Shown: positions 34,344 through 42,338, counted from the first letter of the stretch. The stretch is DNA of 64,000 nucleotides from Tyzzerella sp. (GCA_017472665.1 JAFUOS010000013.1:1-64000), one strand, 5' to 3'. Notes: generated by a model from the sequence alone, not told the origin. Translations and numbers: made by a program.

Positions 34344-34378
34344 AAAAAGCGGTTGCAGGTAAAATGCAGCCGCTTTTT
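34344..34378. terminator. Bidirectional terminator after aspS
   Basis: AAAAAGCGGTTGCA (34344-34357) pairs with TGCAGCCGCTTTTT (34365-34378) with one G-U pair; 7-nt loop. It separates aspS from the convergent LUD-domain gene. Confidence 0.85.
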
Positions 34379-34395
34379 GTCGTAAAATATGTATT

Positions 34396-35034
34396 CTAAA
34401 AACCTAATTCTTCTCCAATCAGAATCACCTTGATACGTCCTTTGTGTCTGGAATGGCGAGTGATCACAATTTGACAGCACATGCAATCTGGAGAGTGACA
34501 GTCGCTGCAATGTCCAATTACAGCACAAGGTGTACGCGTTCCAAGTCTTGCTGCGTTGGGCGGAGCGGCATGTGTTCCTATACGCTGGATACCAGAATCT
34601 ACATCATCTACAACTTTATTCATGCCAGCCAAGACAAGTACATGTTCAGGACCATGGAGCAGACATGCCAGACGGTTTGCATTTCCATCAATATTCACCA
34701 GTTCTCCATCAATTGTAACAGCGTTTGAACTCATTAAGAAATAGTCAGAAGCCATTGTTTGTAGATAAATAGATTTCTTTTCTTCTGGTGTTTTGGCAAC
34801 ATCGCGGTCAATGAAATGAAGAGAAGGCGTTTCTTTAATCGCATCTACAAGACCAGTCTCTCTGACGGTTGCGGAACCGCCCATGCCGACTGTACCGCCG
34901 TCTTTCATGATATCCAGAGCTAATTTTACGGCATCTTCTTTGGTAGAGCAGTAAAAAGCTTCTATATTACGTTTTTCAAAATTTTTAATCATTGTTCTTG
35001 CTAAGGTTTCATAAGCTTGTTGCTTTGGTGTCAT
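34396..35034 (-). CDS. LUD-domain protein (lactate utilisation LutC/YkgG-like)
   Basis: 212 residues, a single LUD (DUF162) domain: GTVGMGGSATVRETGLVD, SSNAVTIDGELVNIDGNANR and VLVLAGMNKVVDDVDSGIQR. The C-terminus has a cluster of cysteines and one His (HCSDCHSPDCMCC), suggesting a metal or Fe-S site. In LutABC this domain is part of lactate oxidation; stand-alone versions in Clostridia lack assigned functions and no lutA/lutB neighbours are present. AGGAGG on the reverse strand supports ATG 35034. A -10 with TGC extension (35065-35073) lies upstream. Confidence 0.82.
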   Translation of the reverse strand: MTPKQQAYETLARTMIKNFEKRNIEAFYCSTKEDAVKLALDIMKDGGTVGMGGSATVRETGLVDAIKETPSLHFIDRDVAKTPEEKKSIYLQTMASDYFLMSSNAVTIDGELVNIDGNANRLACLLHGPEHVLVLAGMNKVVDDVDSGIQRIGTHAAPPNAARLGTRTPCAVIGHCSDCHSPDCMCCQIVITRHSRHKGRIKVILIGEELGF

Positions 35035-35064
35035 AGTCAGTACCTCCTACATTTTCTGTTGAAT

Positions 35065-35073
35065 ATTATAGCA
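35065..35073 (-). promoter_or_regulatory. Extended -10 of the LUD gene promoter
   Basis: The reverse strand reads TGCTATAAT, 31 bp before the start codon; no good -35. Confidence 0.4.
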
Positions 35074-35141
35074 TAGAACTGTCAGAAAATATGCAAATTT
35101 TTGCCATATCTTTATGAAAATGAAAAAAGTTAAAAAAATGA

Positions 35142-35170
35142 TTGACAAAGTATATGTCCATGAGTATAAT
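35142..35170 (+). promoter_or_regulatory. Consensus promoter of the tRNA-Gly pair
   Basis: TTGACA (35142-35147), 17-bp spacer, TATAAT (35165-35170): a perfect sigma-A promoter 30 bp before the first tRNA, typical for stable RNA genes. Confidence 0.9.
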
Positions 35171-35200
35171 AGTCATTGTTCGGTTGAAAAACGAGAACAC

Positions 35201-35272
35201 GCACGAGTGGCTCAGTGGTGGAGTATCGCCTTGCCAAGGCGAGGGTCGCGGGTTCGAATCCCGTCTCGTGCT
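35201..35272 (+). tRNA. tRNA-Gly (anticodon GCC), copy 1
   Basis: Cloverleaf: acceptor GCACGAG/CTCGTGC, D arm GCTC..., anticodon stem TCGCC/GGCGA with loop TTGCCAA (anticodon GCC), T arm GCGGG-TTCGAAT-CCCGT, discriminator T. CCA is not encoded. It is identical to copy 2, 159 bp downstream. Confidence 0.95.
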
Positions 35273-35359
35273 TTTGATTTGTCAAAAGCGTTGATTCAAA
35301 ACAGCAAAGAGATGAATCATGATAAAAGAAAATACTAGTTCTGATTTCAGAACGAATAT

Positions 35360-35431
35360 GCACGAGTGGCTCAGTGGTGGAGTATCGCCTTGCCAAGGCG
35401 AGGGTCGCGGGTTCGAATCCCGTCTCGTGCT
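35360..35431 (+). tRNA. tRNA-Gly (anticodon GCC), copy 2
   Basis: Same 72-nt sequence as copy 1, including discriminator T, followed by TTTTTT that may act as a simple terminator with the acceptor stem. The spacer between the copies (35273-35359) contains two small perfect hairpins, CTTTTGA/TCAAAAG and GTTCTGA/TCAGAAC. Confidence 0.95.
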
Positions 35432-35441
35432 TTTTTTGTGT

Positions 35442-35647
35442 CTAAAAATGCATTTGACGAGTTCATAGACGGACGAAGAAATTAAGATATATCCTTCGCT
35501 CCAACGCTCCATTGACTCCGACTAATCTAGTATCCGTAAGAGTCTTACATATTCGTGGATGAGCTAAGGTAAAGCGGAACTTCGAGGCTTGTCATGGGCA
35601 GACATTCTTTCGTGAACTTTTAAAAAAACTCAACAAATCCAAATTTG
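35442..35647. repeat. Dispersed MITE-like repeat, copy A
   Basis: 206 bp. The left part has ATTTGACGA and the shared core AAGAAATTAAGATATATCC (35476-35494), identical to copies B, D and E. After about 67 bp it switches to the second module seen in copy C (AGCTAAGGTAAAGC, GGGCAGACATTCTTTCG at 35596-35612) and ends ACAAATCCAAATTTG. No ORF. It lies between tRNA-Gly and folT. Confidence 0.75.
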
Positions 35648-35656
35648 ATTATCCTC

Positions 35657-35685
35657 TTTACGAAACATTATGTCTGTGGTACAAT
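35657..35685 (+). promoter_or_regulatory. Promoter of folT (extended -10)
   Basis: TTTACG (35657-35662), 17-bp spacer ending TGG, TACAAT (35680-35685), immediately upstream of the THF riboswitch. Confidence 0.55.
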
Positions 35686-35709
35686 TTCCAAGTAAAATCA
35701 AATAGAAAA

Positions 35710-35816
35710 GCAGAGTAAGAGCATGTGCGTTAAGTGCCGGCTGGACGGGGAGTTGTCAGCTGGACGAAAAGTATCTGACAAAAGATGCTTGCGGTACAAG
35801 TTCTGCATCCCGCTGC
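35710..35816 (+). promoter_or_regulatory. Tetrahydrofolate (THF) riboswitch
   Basis: Conserved THF aptamer features: GCGTTAAGTGCC, P3 stem CCGGCTG/CAGCTGG around GACGGGGAGTTGT, GGACGAAAAG, TGCGGTAC and the closing GCATCCCGCTGC. P1 pairs GCAG (35710-35713) with CTGC (35813-35816). It lies directly before an ECF folate transporter gene, the known target of this class. The RBS AAAGGAGG is about 60 nt downstream; control is probably at translation initiation since no T-rich terminator is seen. Confidence 0.85.
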
Positions 35817-35889
35817 TGCACATGACAGATATAAGAAATACGATACCTGCTATGCAGCTTTACGGACTACTGCAAAGGAGGTATTTTTT

Positions 35890-36441
35890 ATGAAACAAAT
35901 GAAGAAACAATTTGTAGATTCCTACAAAGAACTCAAAAACTTGAACACACTGGTTATGACAGCACTTTTGATTGCCATTGGGATTATCTTAGGGGAATTA
36001 TTCAGCATCCAAGTCACAGACACCATGAAGATTGGCGTTTCTTTTGTGGCAACCCAGCTGACGGCAACTCTTTTTGGGCCAGTCGTCGGTGGTATTATGG
36101 GTGGAGTGACCGATATTTTGAAATTCATTATGAAACCAACGGGTGCATTTTTCTGGGGATGGACGTTCAATGCGATTTTAGGTCCAGTGATTTATGGTAT
36201 CATGCTTTATAAGAAAAAATTAACACTTGCCAGAATTTTGATGTCTAAGGCTATTGTGGCAATTGTTGTAAATATGTGCTTTGGCTGTTTGTGGTCATCT
36301 ATGTTATATGGGAAAGCATTTTGGGTTCCTATGAGCACAAAAGCAATTCAGCAAGTGATTCAGGTGCCAATCCAGTCCATTATTTTCTGGATGGTAGTAA
36401 AAGCACTGCAGAAAGCAAAAGTATTTCAACAGATTTTATAA
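35890..36441 (+). CDS. folT: FolT, ECF transporter S component for folate
   Basis: 183 residues with about six membrane segments, the S-component fold. MTALLIAIGIILGELFSIQV is the N-terminal helix, and a later segment carries GPVVGGIMGGVTDIL. S components bind the vitamin and dock on a shared EcfA-A'-T module encoded elsewhere. ATG 35890 follows AAAGGAGG; the longer frame from 35785 runs into the riboswitch and is rejected. The upstream THF riboswitch and downstream thyA-folA make folate the likely substrate. Confidence 0.9.
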   Translation: MKQMKKQFVDSYKELKNLNTLVMTALLIAIGIILGELFSIQVTDTMKIGVSFVATQLTATLFGPVVGGIMGGVTDILKFIMKPTGAFFWGWTFNAILGPVIYGIMLYKKKLTLARILMSKAIVAIVVNMCFGCLWSSMLYGKAFWVPMSTKAIQQVIQVPIQSIIFWMVVKALQKAKVFQQIL

Positions 36442-36448
36442 TGTTTAT

Positions 36449-36477
36449 TTGTAGAAATGGAAAAAATATGATACAAT
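36449..36477 (+). promoter_or_regulatory. Promoter of thyA-folA-ilvBN
   Basis: TTGTAG (36449-36454), 17-bp spacer ending TGA, TACAAT (36472-36477), 27 bp before thyA. Confidence 0.5.
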
Positions 36478-36503
36478 AAGCGGATAGGTAGGAGGAAACG
36501 GAT

Positions 36504-37352
36504 ATGAGTTATGCAGATAAAGTTTTTATTGATATGTGTCGTGACATTATTGACAACGGTGTGAGTACAGAAGGAGAAAAAGTTCGTCCAAAATGGGAAG
36601 ATGGCAGCTATGCTTATACAGTAAAGAAATTTTGTGCCGTCAATCGCTATGATCTATCCAAAGAATTTCCTGCCCTTACGCTTCGCCGTACGGGGATTAA
36701 AAGCTGCGTAGATGAAATGTTATGGATTTGGCAGAGAAAATCAAACAACATTCATGATTTGAAGCCGCACATCTGGGACAGTTGGGCAGATGAAGATGGT
36801 TCTATCGGAAAAGCTTATGGTTATCAGATGCAGGTGAAACATCAGTATAAAGAAGGCATGATGGATCAGGTTGACCGAGTTATTTACGATTTGAAGAACA
36901 ATCCATACAGCCGTCGTATTATGACAAATATTTATGTACATCAGGATTTGCATGAGATGAATTTATATCCGTGCGCTTACAGCATGACATTTAATGTTAC
37001 AAAGAAACCGGACAGCGACAAACTTGTTTTAAACGCGATTTTAAATCAACGTTCACAGGATGTTTTGGCAGCAAATAACTGGAATGTATGTCAGTATGCA
37101 GTACTTGTGCACATGTTGGCTCAGGTTTGCGATATGCAGGTAGGCGAACTGGTACACGTTATCGCAGATGCTCATATTTATGACAAACATATTCCATTGG
37201 TGGAAGAACTGATTTCCAGAGAACCATTGCCTGCGCCAACATTTTGGTTGAATCCAGAGGTTAAAGATTTCTATGATTTCACACCTGATGATGTGCGTTT
37301 GGATAATTATGTAACAGGTCCACAGATTAAGAATATTCCGATTGCAGTGTAG
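36504..37352 (+). CDS. thyA: Thymidylate synthase ThyA
   Basis: 282 residues. It methylates dUMP to dTMP using methylene-THF, producing dihydrofolate. Catalytic Cys157 lies in LYPCAYSMTF, where the classic LPPCH motif is altered, as is usual in the Lachnospiraceae-type ThyA. The folate/dUMP loop is LNQRSQDVLAANNWNVCQYA, and HVIADAHIYDKH follows. RBS GTAGGAGG precedes ATG 36504. folA follows after 11 bp, so the dihydrofolate made here is recycled by the neighbouring enzyme. Confidence 0.95.
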   Translation: MSYADKVFIDMCRDIIDNGVSTEGEKVRPKWEDGSYAYTVKKFCAVNRYDLSKEFPALTLRRTGIKSCVDEMLWIWQRKSNNIHDLKPHIWDSWADEDGSIGKAYGYQMQVKHQYKEGMMDQVDRVIYDLKNNPYSRRIMTNIYVHQDLHEMNLYPCAYSMTFNVTKKPDSDKLVLNAILNQRSQDVLAANNWNVCQYAVLVHMLAQVCDMQVGELVHVIADAHIYDKHIPLVEELISREPLPAPTFWLNPEVKDFYDFTPDDVRLDNYVTGPQIKNIPIAV

Positions 37353-37363
37353 GAGGAAATAAG

Positions 37364-37870
37364 ATGAATTTGATTGTTGCAGTGGATGAAAACTGGGCTA
37401 TTGGGGTGCAAAATAAATTGCTGGTCAGTATTCCTGCTGATATGAAATTTTTCCGTGAGACAACCACAGGAAAAGTTGTGGTCATGGGAAGAAAGACGTT
37501 GGAAAGTTTTCCAGGCGGACAGCCACTTAAAAAAAGAACAAACATTGTTCTTACGAGGGATAAGAATTATAAGGTCAAGGATGCTATCGTCGTCAATTCG
37601 GTGGAAGCCTTGTTAGAAGAACTTAAAGAATATGACGAAGAAGAGATTTATGTAATTGGAGGAGAGAGCGTTTACAGAGTGCTTCTCCCATATTGTAAGA
37701 TGGCTCATGTGACAAAGATTCATCACGCATATGAGGCAGACACTTACTTCCCTAATCTGGACGAGATGGAAGATTGGGAAATCACAGGTGTGAGTGATGA
37801 GCAGACCTATTTTGATCTTGAATATGAATTTGTAAGATACGAAAGAGTAAAAGCGTGCTCTGAAAAGTAA
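37364..37870 (+). CDS. folA: Dihydrofolate reductase
   Basis: 168 residues. It begins MNLIVAVDENWAIGV (substrate loop), then DMKFFRETTTGKVVVMGRKT (NADPH site), EEIYVIGGESVYR, and the C-terminal FVRYERV. It reduces dihydrofolate to tetrahydrofolate. RBS TAGGAGG precedes ATG 37364. It sits between thyA and ilvB, with an 18-bp gap to ilvB, so folate and branched-chain amino acid genes probably share a transcript. Confidence 0.96.
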   Translation: MNLIVAVDENWAIGVQNKLLVSIPADMKFFRETTTGKVVVMGRKTLESFPGGQPLKKRTNIVLTRDKNYKVKDAIVVNSVEALLEELKEYDEEEIYVIGGESVYRVLLPYCKMAHVTKIHHAYEADTYFPNLDEMEDWEITGVSDEQTYFDLEYEFVRYERVKACSEK

Positions 37871-37888
37871 TTTAGAAGGAGGACATTT

Positions 37889-39616
37889 ATGAGAAAAATC
37901 TCAGGAAATAAATTATTAGTAAAAGCTTTAAAAGAAGAAGGAGTAGAGATTCTTTTTGGATATCCTGGAGCTTGTACGATCGATATTAGTGATGAATTAT
38001 ATAAGCAGGATGACATTAAGGTAGTGCTTCCAAGACATGAACAGGCACTTGTACATGCAGCAGATGCATATGCTCGCTCGACTGGAAAAGTGGGTGTTTG
38101 CCTGGTGACGAGTGGTCCGGGGGCGACAAACCTTGTAACAGGTATTGCGACAGCGAATTATGACAGTGTCCCGTTAGTATGTTTTACAGGTCAGGTTTCA
38201 AGACCTTTGATTGGAAATGATGCATTCCAAGAAGTAGATATCGTAGGAATCACAAGAAGTATTTGCAAATGGGGTGTCACCGTACAAAACCGTGAGGATT
38301 TGGGAAGAATCATCAAAGAAGCATTCCATATTGCAAGAACTGGAAGACCAGGTCCTGTTGTAGTGGACCTTCCAAAAGATGTGATGGGTGAACTTGGCAG
38401 TCCAGAATATCCGGAAACAGTGAATATCCGCGGTTACAAGCCAAATCCGGGTCTTCATATTGGACAGTTAAAACGTGCCATGAAGATGCTCAATCGTGCT
38501 AAAAAGCCATTATTCCTTGCTGGCGGCGGTGTGAATATTGCTGGGGCAAATGAAAATTTTACAAAGATTGTGGACATTACAAAGATTCCGGTTGTAACAA
38601 CGATTATGGGTAGAGGAGCGATTCCGACGAACCATCCATTATTTATAGGAAACTTAGGTATGCATGGAGCTTATGCTGCGAATGAGGCAGTGACGGAATG
38701 CGATTTGCTGTTCTCAATCGGTACAAGATTTAACGACCGTATTACAGGAAAAATTCACGAATTTGCGCCAAACGCCCAGATTGTACATATTGATATTGAC
38801 ACTAGTTCGATTTCTAGAAACGTGCACGTAGATATTCCGGTTGTTGCAGATGCATTGGAAGCGACAGAGAAGATTTTGGAATATGCAGAAGAACATGATA
38901 CAACAGAATGGTTAGCACAGATTGAAAGTTGGAAAGCAGAACATCCATTGAAGATGAAAGAAAAACCAGGATTGACGCCACAGAAAATCATTGAGACGAT
39001 CAACGAGACATTTGACAAAGCAATCGTGGTAACAGACGTTGGGCAGCATCAGATGTTTACGACTCAGTATTTAGAGTTGGATGCAAACAAGAAATTATTG
39101 ACATCAGGCGGTCTTGGAACGATGGGGTATGGATTCCCTGGAGCCGTTGGTGCACAGCTGGGTAATCCGGATACACCAGTCATCATGATTTCCGGGGATG
39201 GCGGTATGCAGATGAATATTCAGGAATTTGCAACTGCAGTATTGCAGGAATTGCCACTGATTTTATGTGTATTTAATAATACTTATCTTGGAATGGTTCG
39301 CCAATGGCAGAAATTATTCTATGGAAAACGTTATTCTATGACATGCCTGCGTGCCGGAAAAGCATGTGAAGGCAAATGTGGAACAGAAGGCTGCGAATGT
39401 CCACCATACACACCAGATTTTGTGAAACTGGCAGAAAGCTATGGCGCAAAAGGACTTCGTGTGTTCAATCCAGAAGATGTACAGGCTGCATTTGAAGAAG
39501 CAAAGAAAAATACAAAAACTCCAACATTAATCGAATTCATCATTGATCCGGAAGATTTGGTTTATCCGATGGTAAAACCAGGCGGAACACTGGAAGAATT
39601 GATTATGGATTGTTAA
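37889..39616 (+). CDS. ilvB: Acetolactate synthase large subunit
   Basis: 575 residues, ThDP-dependent enzyme condensing two pyruvates (or pyruvate plus 2-oxobutyrate) in valine, leucine and isoleucine synthesis. Features: catalytic Glu in PRHEQALVHAADAYAR, AFQEVDIVGITR (FAD/CoA domain), and the ThDP/Mg motif GDGGMQMNIQEFATA...NNTYLGMVRQWQ. Between RYSMT and YTPDFVKLAES there is a cysteine-rich insert, residues about 486-504 (Cys at 486, 493, 497, 502, 504), not part of the standard enzyme core. RBS GAAGGAGG precedes ATG 37889. The small subunit follows. Confidence 0.95.
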   Translation: MRKISGNKLLVKALKEEGVEILFGYPGACTIDISDELYKQDDIKVVLPRHEQALVHAADAYARSTGKVGVCLVTSGPGATNLVTGIATANYDSVPLVCFTGQVSRPLIGNDAFQEVDIVGITRSICKWGVTVQNREDLGRIIKEAFHIARTGRPGPVVVDLPKDVMGELGSPEYPETVNIRGYKPNPGLHIGQLKRAMKMLNRAKKPLFLAGGGVNIAGANENFTKIVDITKIPVVTTIMGRGAIPTNHPLFIGNLGMHGAYAANEAVTECDLLFSIGTRFNDRITGKIHEFAPNAQIVHIDIDTSSISRNVHVDIPVVADALEATEKILEYAEEHDTTEWLAQIESWKAEHPLKMKEKPGLTPQKIIETINETFDKAIVVTDVGQHQMFTTQYLELDANKKLLTSGGLGTMGYGFPGAVGAQLGNPDTPVIMISGDGGMQMNIQEFATAVLQELPLILCVFNNTYLGMVRQWQKLFYGKRYSMTCLRAGKACEGKCGTEGCECPPYTPDFVKLAESYGAKGLRVFNPEDVQAAFEEAKKNTKTPTLIEFIIDPEDLVYPMVKPGGTLEELIMDC

Positions 39617-39630
39617 GGAGGAATATGGAT

Positions 39631-40143
39631 ATGAATAATTCAACAATGCAAAAAAGATGGATTTCTCTGTTTGTAGAGAACCAAAATGGTGTGCTTGCTA
39701 AGATTTCTGGTCTGTTTTCTGGAAAATTGTACAATTTAGAAAGCCTTACGGTAGGAACTACAGAGGATCCTACGGTCTCCAGAATGACAATTGCAACTTA
39801 CAGTGATGATGAGACTTTTGAACAGATTAAAAAGCAGCTCAACAGGATGGTAGAGGTCATCAAAGTGATTGATTTTACAAACAGCTCTATCTGTATGAAA
39901 GAACTTCTGTATGTAAAGGTAAAGAAGTGTACCAGACATGATAAGGAAGAGTTATTCCAGATTGCACAGTCTTTCCAGGCAAGGATTGTGGATTATGGAA
40001 AAGACAGTTTGCTTTTAGAGTTTGTACATTCTGCGACGAAGAATGATGCCATCATTAAATTGATGAAGGAAGAGTTCCAGTCGATTGAGGTTGTGCGCGG
40101 TGGAAGCGTGGGAATCGAAGCAATTAATATGACACAGCGTTAG
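39631..40143 (+). CDS. ilvN: Acetolactate synthase small (regulatory) subunit
   Basis: 170 residues. N-terminal ACT domain (RWISLFVENQNGVLAKISGLF, YNLESLTVG) for feedback control by valine, then the C-terminal ALS_ss domain (ELLYVKVKK, FQARIVDYG, EVVRGGSVGIEAI). ATG 39631 is favoured over ATG 39625 by its 9-nt distance from AAGGAGG (39615-39621). It follows ilvB by 14 bp. Confidence 0.94.
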   Translation: MNNSTMQKRWISLFVENQNGVLAKISGLFSGKLYNLESLTVGTTEDPTVSRMTIATYSDDETFEQIKKQLNRMVEVIKVIDFTNSSICMKELLYVKVKKCTRHDKEELFQIAQSFQARIVDYGKDSLLLEFVHSATKNDAIIKLMKEEFQSIEVVRGGSVGIEAINMTQR

Positions 40144-40212
40144 TGTGGTTTAGCTGTGAAGTTCAGATTTAATGGGATACTTTTTAGTGAATTGAAGAAT
40201 ATACAAAAAAAC

Positions 40213-40243
40213 AGAGTGCACTCTAAAAAATAGAGTGCACTCT
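40213..40243. promoter_or_regulatory. Twin palindromic operators upstream of ilvE
   Basis: Two exact copies of the 12-bp palindrome AGAGTGCACTCT at 40213-40224 and 40232-40243, centres 19 bp apart, so on nearly the same DNA face. The second copy ends 1 bp before the -35 of ilvE. The half-site AGAGT with a dyad resembles operators of MerR- or TetR-type regulators, but the regulator is not identified. Confidence 0.65.
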
Positions 40244-40244
40244 A

Positions 40245-40273
40245 TTGACATTCTTGGAAAAAAGTACGATAAT
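40245..40273 (+). promoter_or_regulatory. Promoter of ilvE
   Basis: TTGACA (40245-40250), 17-bp spacer, GATAAT (40268-40273), 38 bp before the ilvE start, adjacent to the twin palindromes. Confidence 0.75.
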
Positions 40274-40310
40274 AGCAGATAGATAAAAATGTTCGAATGG
40301 GGGAATTGAC

Positions 40311-41336
40311 ATGAGTAACAAGCAAATTGATTGGTCTAATCTTGGTTTTGGTTATATTCAAACAGATTTTAGATATGTTTCAAATTATAAAGATGGTGCG
40401 TGGGACGAAGGCGTACTTACAGGCGATGCGACAGTGACATTGAGTGAATGTGCAGGGGTGCTTCAATATGCACAGACTATTTTTGAAGGGTTAAAAGCTT
40501 ACAGAACGGAAGACGGACATATTGTAACATTCCGACCTGACTTAAATGCACAGAGAATGATTGACAGTGCAAAAAGATTGGAAATGCCGCCATTTTCAGA
40601 AGAACAATTCTTAGATGCGGTAGATAAGGTTGTTTCTGCAAATGCGGACTTTGTACCACCATATGGTTCAGGCGCTACATTGTACCTGCGTCCATATATG
40701 TTTGGAACAAATCCAGTTATCGGTGTAAAACCAGCAAATGAATATCAATTCAGAATCTTCGGTACTCCAGTAGGACCATATTTCAAAGGCGGAGCAAAAC
40801 CAATCACGATTCGTGTCTGCGATTTTGACCGTGCGGCTCCACATGGAACAGGTCATATCAAAGCTGGCCTTAACTATGCAATGAGCTTACATGCAATTGT
40901 AGATGCTCATAATCAGGGATATGATGAAAATATGTATCTTGATTCTGCTACAAGAACAAAAGTAGAAGAAACAGGTGGAGCGAACTTCATTTTTATTACA
41001 AAGGATGGAAAATTAGTTACTCCAAAATCAGATACCATTTTGCCATCTATTACAAGACGTTCATTGTGTTATGTTGCAAAAGAATACCTTGGAATGGAAG
41101 TAGAAGAAAGAGAAGTTTGCTTGGAAGAAGTAAAAGACTTTGCTGAATGTGGACTTTGCGGAACAGCAGCAGTTATTTCTCCGGTTGGTAAAATTGTGGA
41201 TCATGGTACTGAAATCTGCTTCCCAAGTGGAATGGATGAGATGGGACCAGTTACGAAGAAGTTGTATGATACACTTACTGGAATTCAGATGGGTAGAATT
41301 GAAGCTCCTGAGGGTTGGATTCGTGTGATTAAATAA
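40311..41336 (+). CDS. ilvE: Branched-chain amino acid aminotransferase
   Basis: 341 residues, class IV PLP aminotransferase. It shows the N-terminal FGYIQTDFRYVSNYKDGAWD and TIFEGLKAYR. The PLP lysine is in GTGHIKAGLNYAMS; EETGGANFIFI and CGLCGTAAVISPVGKI follow. It performs the last step in Val/Leu/Ile synthesis and the first in their breakdown. RBS TGGGGG precedes ATG 40311. It has its own promoter and operator, separate from ilvBN, and a terminator. Confidence 0.95.
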   Translation: MSNKQIDWSNLGFGYIQTDFRYVSNYKDGAWDEGVLTGDATVTLSECAGVLQYAQTIFEGLKAYRTEDGHIVTFRPDLNAQRMIDSAKRLEMPPFSEEQFLDAVDKVVSANADFVPPYGSGATLYLRPYMFGTNPVIGVKPANEYQFRIFGTPVGPYFKGGAKPITIRVCDFDRAAPHGTGHIKAGLNYAMSLHAIVDAHNQGYDENMYLDSATRTKVEETGGANFIFITKDGKLVTPKSDTILPSITRRSLCYVAKEYLGMEVEEREVCLEEVKDFAECGLCGTAAVISPVGKIVDHGTEICFPSGMDEMGPVTKKLYDTLTGIQMGRIEAPEGWIRVIK

Positions 41337-41343
41337 GATGTGA

Positions 41344-41385
41344 TAGGGCGTAGTCGGTTCAGTTTGGCTATGTCCTAAATTTTTG
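41344..41385 (+). terminator. Rho-independent terminator after ilvE
   Basis: TAGGGCGTAGTC (41344-41355) pairs with GGCTATGTCCTA (41366-41377), 12 bp with three G-U pairs, followed by AATTTTTGTT. Confidence 0.75.
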
Positions 41386-41389
41386 TTCT

Positions 41390-41506
41390 AAATTTGGATT
41401 TGTAGGGGCCTTTTGTATTCTCACGAAAAAGTGTCTTCCCGTGCGTCGGCTCGAAGGATATATCTTAATTTCTTCGTACGGGTATGAAATCAACAAATCC
41501 AAATTT
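41390..41506. repeat. Dispersed MITE-like repeat, copy B (short form)
   Basis: 117 bp bounded by perfect 14-bp terminal inverted repeats: AAATTTGGATTTGT at 41390-41403 and its complement at 41493-41506. Inside is the shared core in reverse orientation (AGGATATATCTTAATTTC, 41455-41472) and a CCCGTGCG/CGTACGGG stem. The right 50 bp match the right end of copy D. No ORF. The clearest example of the element's ends. Confidence 0.85.
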
Positions 41507-41519
41507 ATCTTTTGTATTA

Positions 41520-41548
41520 TTTACACTTGCCACGAATTCTGTTAAGAT
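41520..41548 (+). promoter_or_regulatory. Promoter of methyltransferase-hslO-nadE
   Basis: TTTACA (41520-41525), 17-bp spacer, TAAGAT (41543-41548), 28 bp before the start codon. Confidence 0.6.
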
Positions 41549-41576
41549 AAAAGTTAAAGTGTGAAAGGAAATAATT

Positions 41577-42338
41577 ATGGACGCATATACAAGTTTTGCC
41601 TCTGTCTACGACACCTTCATGGACAACATTCCATACGAAGAATGGGCAGAGTACCTAGTCGGACTTTTAAAAGAATATAAGATAAATGATGGCCTAGTCC
41701 TGGATCTCGGCTGTGGAACCGGCAATATGACAGAACTCCTTGCAAGTGCAGGATATGACATGATTGGTGTGGACAATGCAGAAGAAATGCTTGAAATAGC
41801 GATGGAAAAACGTGCAGAATCAGGACACGATATTCTGTATCTGCTTCAGGATATGCGCGAGTTTGAACTCTATGGGACCGTGAAAGCGATTGTGAGTATC
41901 TGTGATTCGATTAACTATATTACAGAAGAAGAGGAATTGCTTGAAGTTTTCCGATTAGCGAATAATTATCTTGATCCGCAAGGTGTATTTATTTTTGATT
42001 TTAACACAGTCTATAAATACAGTGAAATTTTAGGCAATCGGACGATTGCGGAAGACAGGGATGAATGTAGTTTTATCTGGGATAATTATTATTACGAAGA
42101 AGAGCAGATAAATGAGTACGAGTTAAGTTTGTTTATTAAGGAAGCAGATTCGGATTTGTATCGAAAATATCAAGAGACGCATTTCCAAAAAGCGTACGAT
42201 TTAGAAACTATCAAACGATTGGTAGGACAATCGGGATTAGAATATATTACCGCATATGATGCATTTACCAAGAATGTGCCAACACAAGAAAGCGAGCGTA
42301 TTTATGTGATTACACGGGAATGTGGCAAAGCAAATTGA
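41577..42338 (+). CDS. Class I SAM-dependent methyltransferase
   Basis: 253 residues. Motif I VLDLGCGTGNMTELLASAGY and post-I GVDNAEEMLEIA bind SAM. SICDSINYITEEEELLEVF is the usual motif for small-molecule methyltransferases of the YcgJ/UbiE type. Substrate unknown. RBS AAAGGAA precedes ATG 41577. It is 46 bp upstream of hslO, likely one transcript. Confidence 0.82.
   Translation: MDAYTSFASVYDTFMDNIPYEEWAEYLVGLLKEYKINDGLVLDLGCGTGNMTELLASAGYDMIGVDNAEEMLEIAMEKRAESGHDILYLLQDMREFELYGTVKAIVSICDSINYITEEEELLEVFRLANNYLDPQGVFIFDFNTVYKYSEILGNRTIAEDRDECSFIWDNYYYEEEQINEYELSLFIKEADSDLYRKYQETHFQKAYDLETIKRLVGQSGLEYITAYDAFTKNVPTQESERIYVITRECGKAN

Noticed and set aside
35114-35338. Open frame of 74 codons across tRNA-Gly copy 1
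   Set aside because: It reads through the tRNA promoter and the whole tRNA gene; the peptide HARVAQWWSIALPRRGSRVR is the typical false translation of a tRNA. No RBS.
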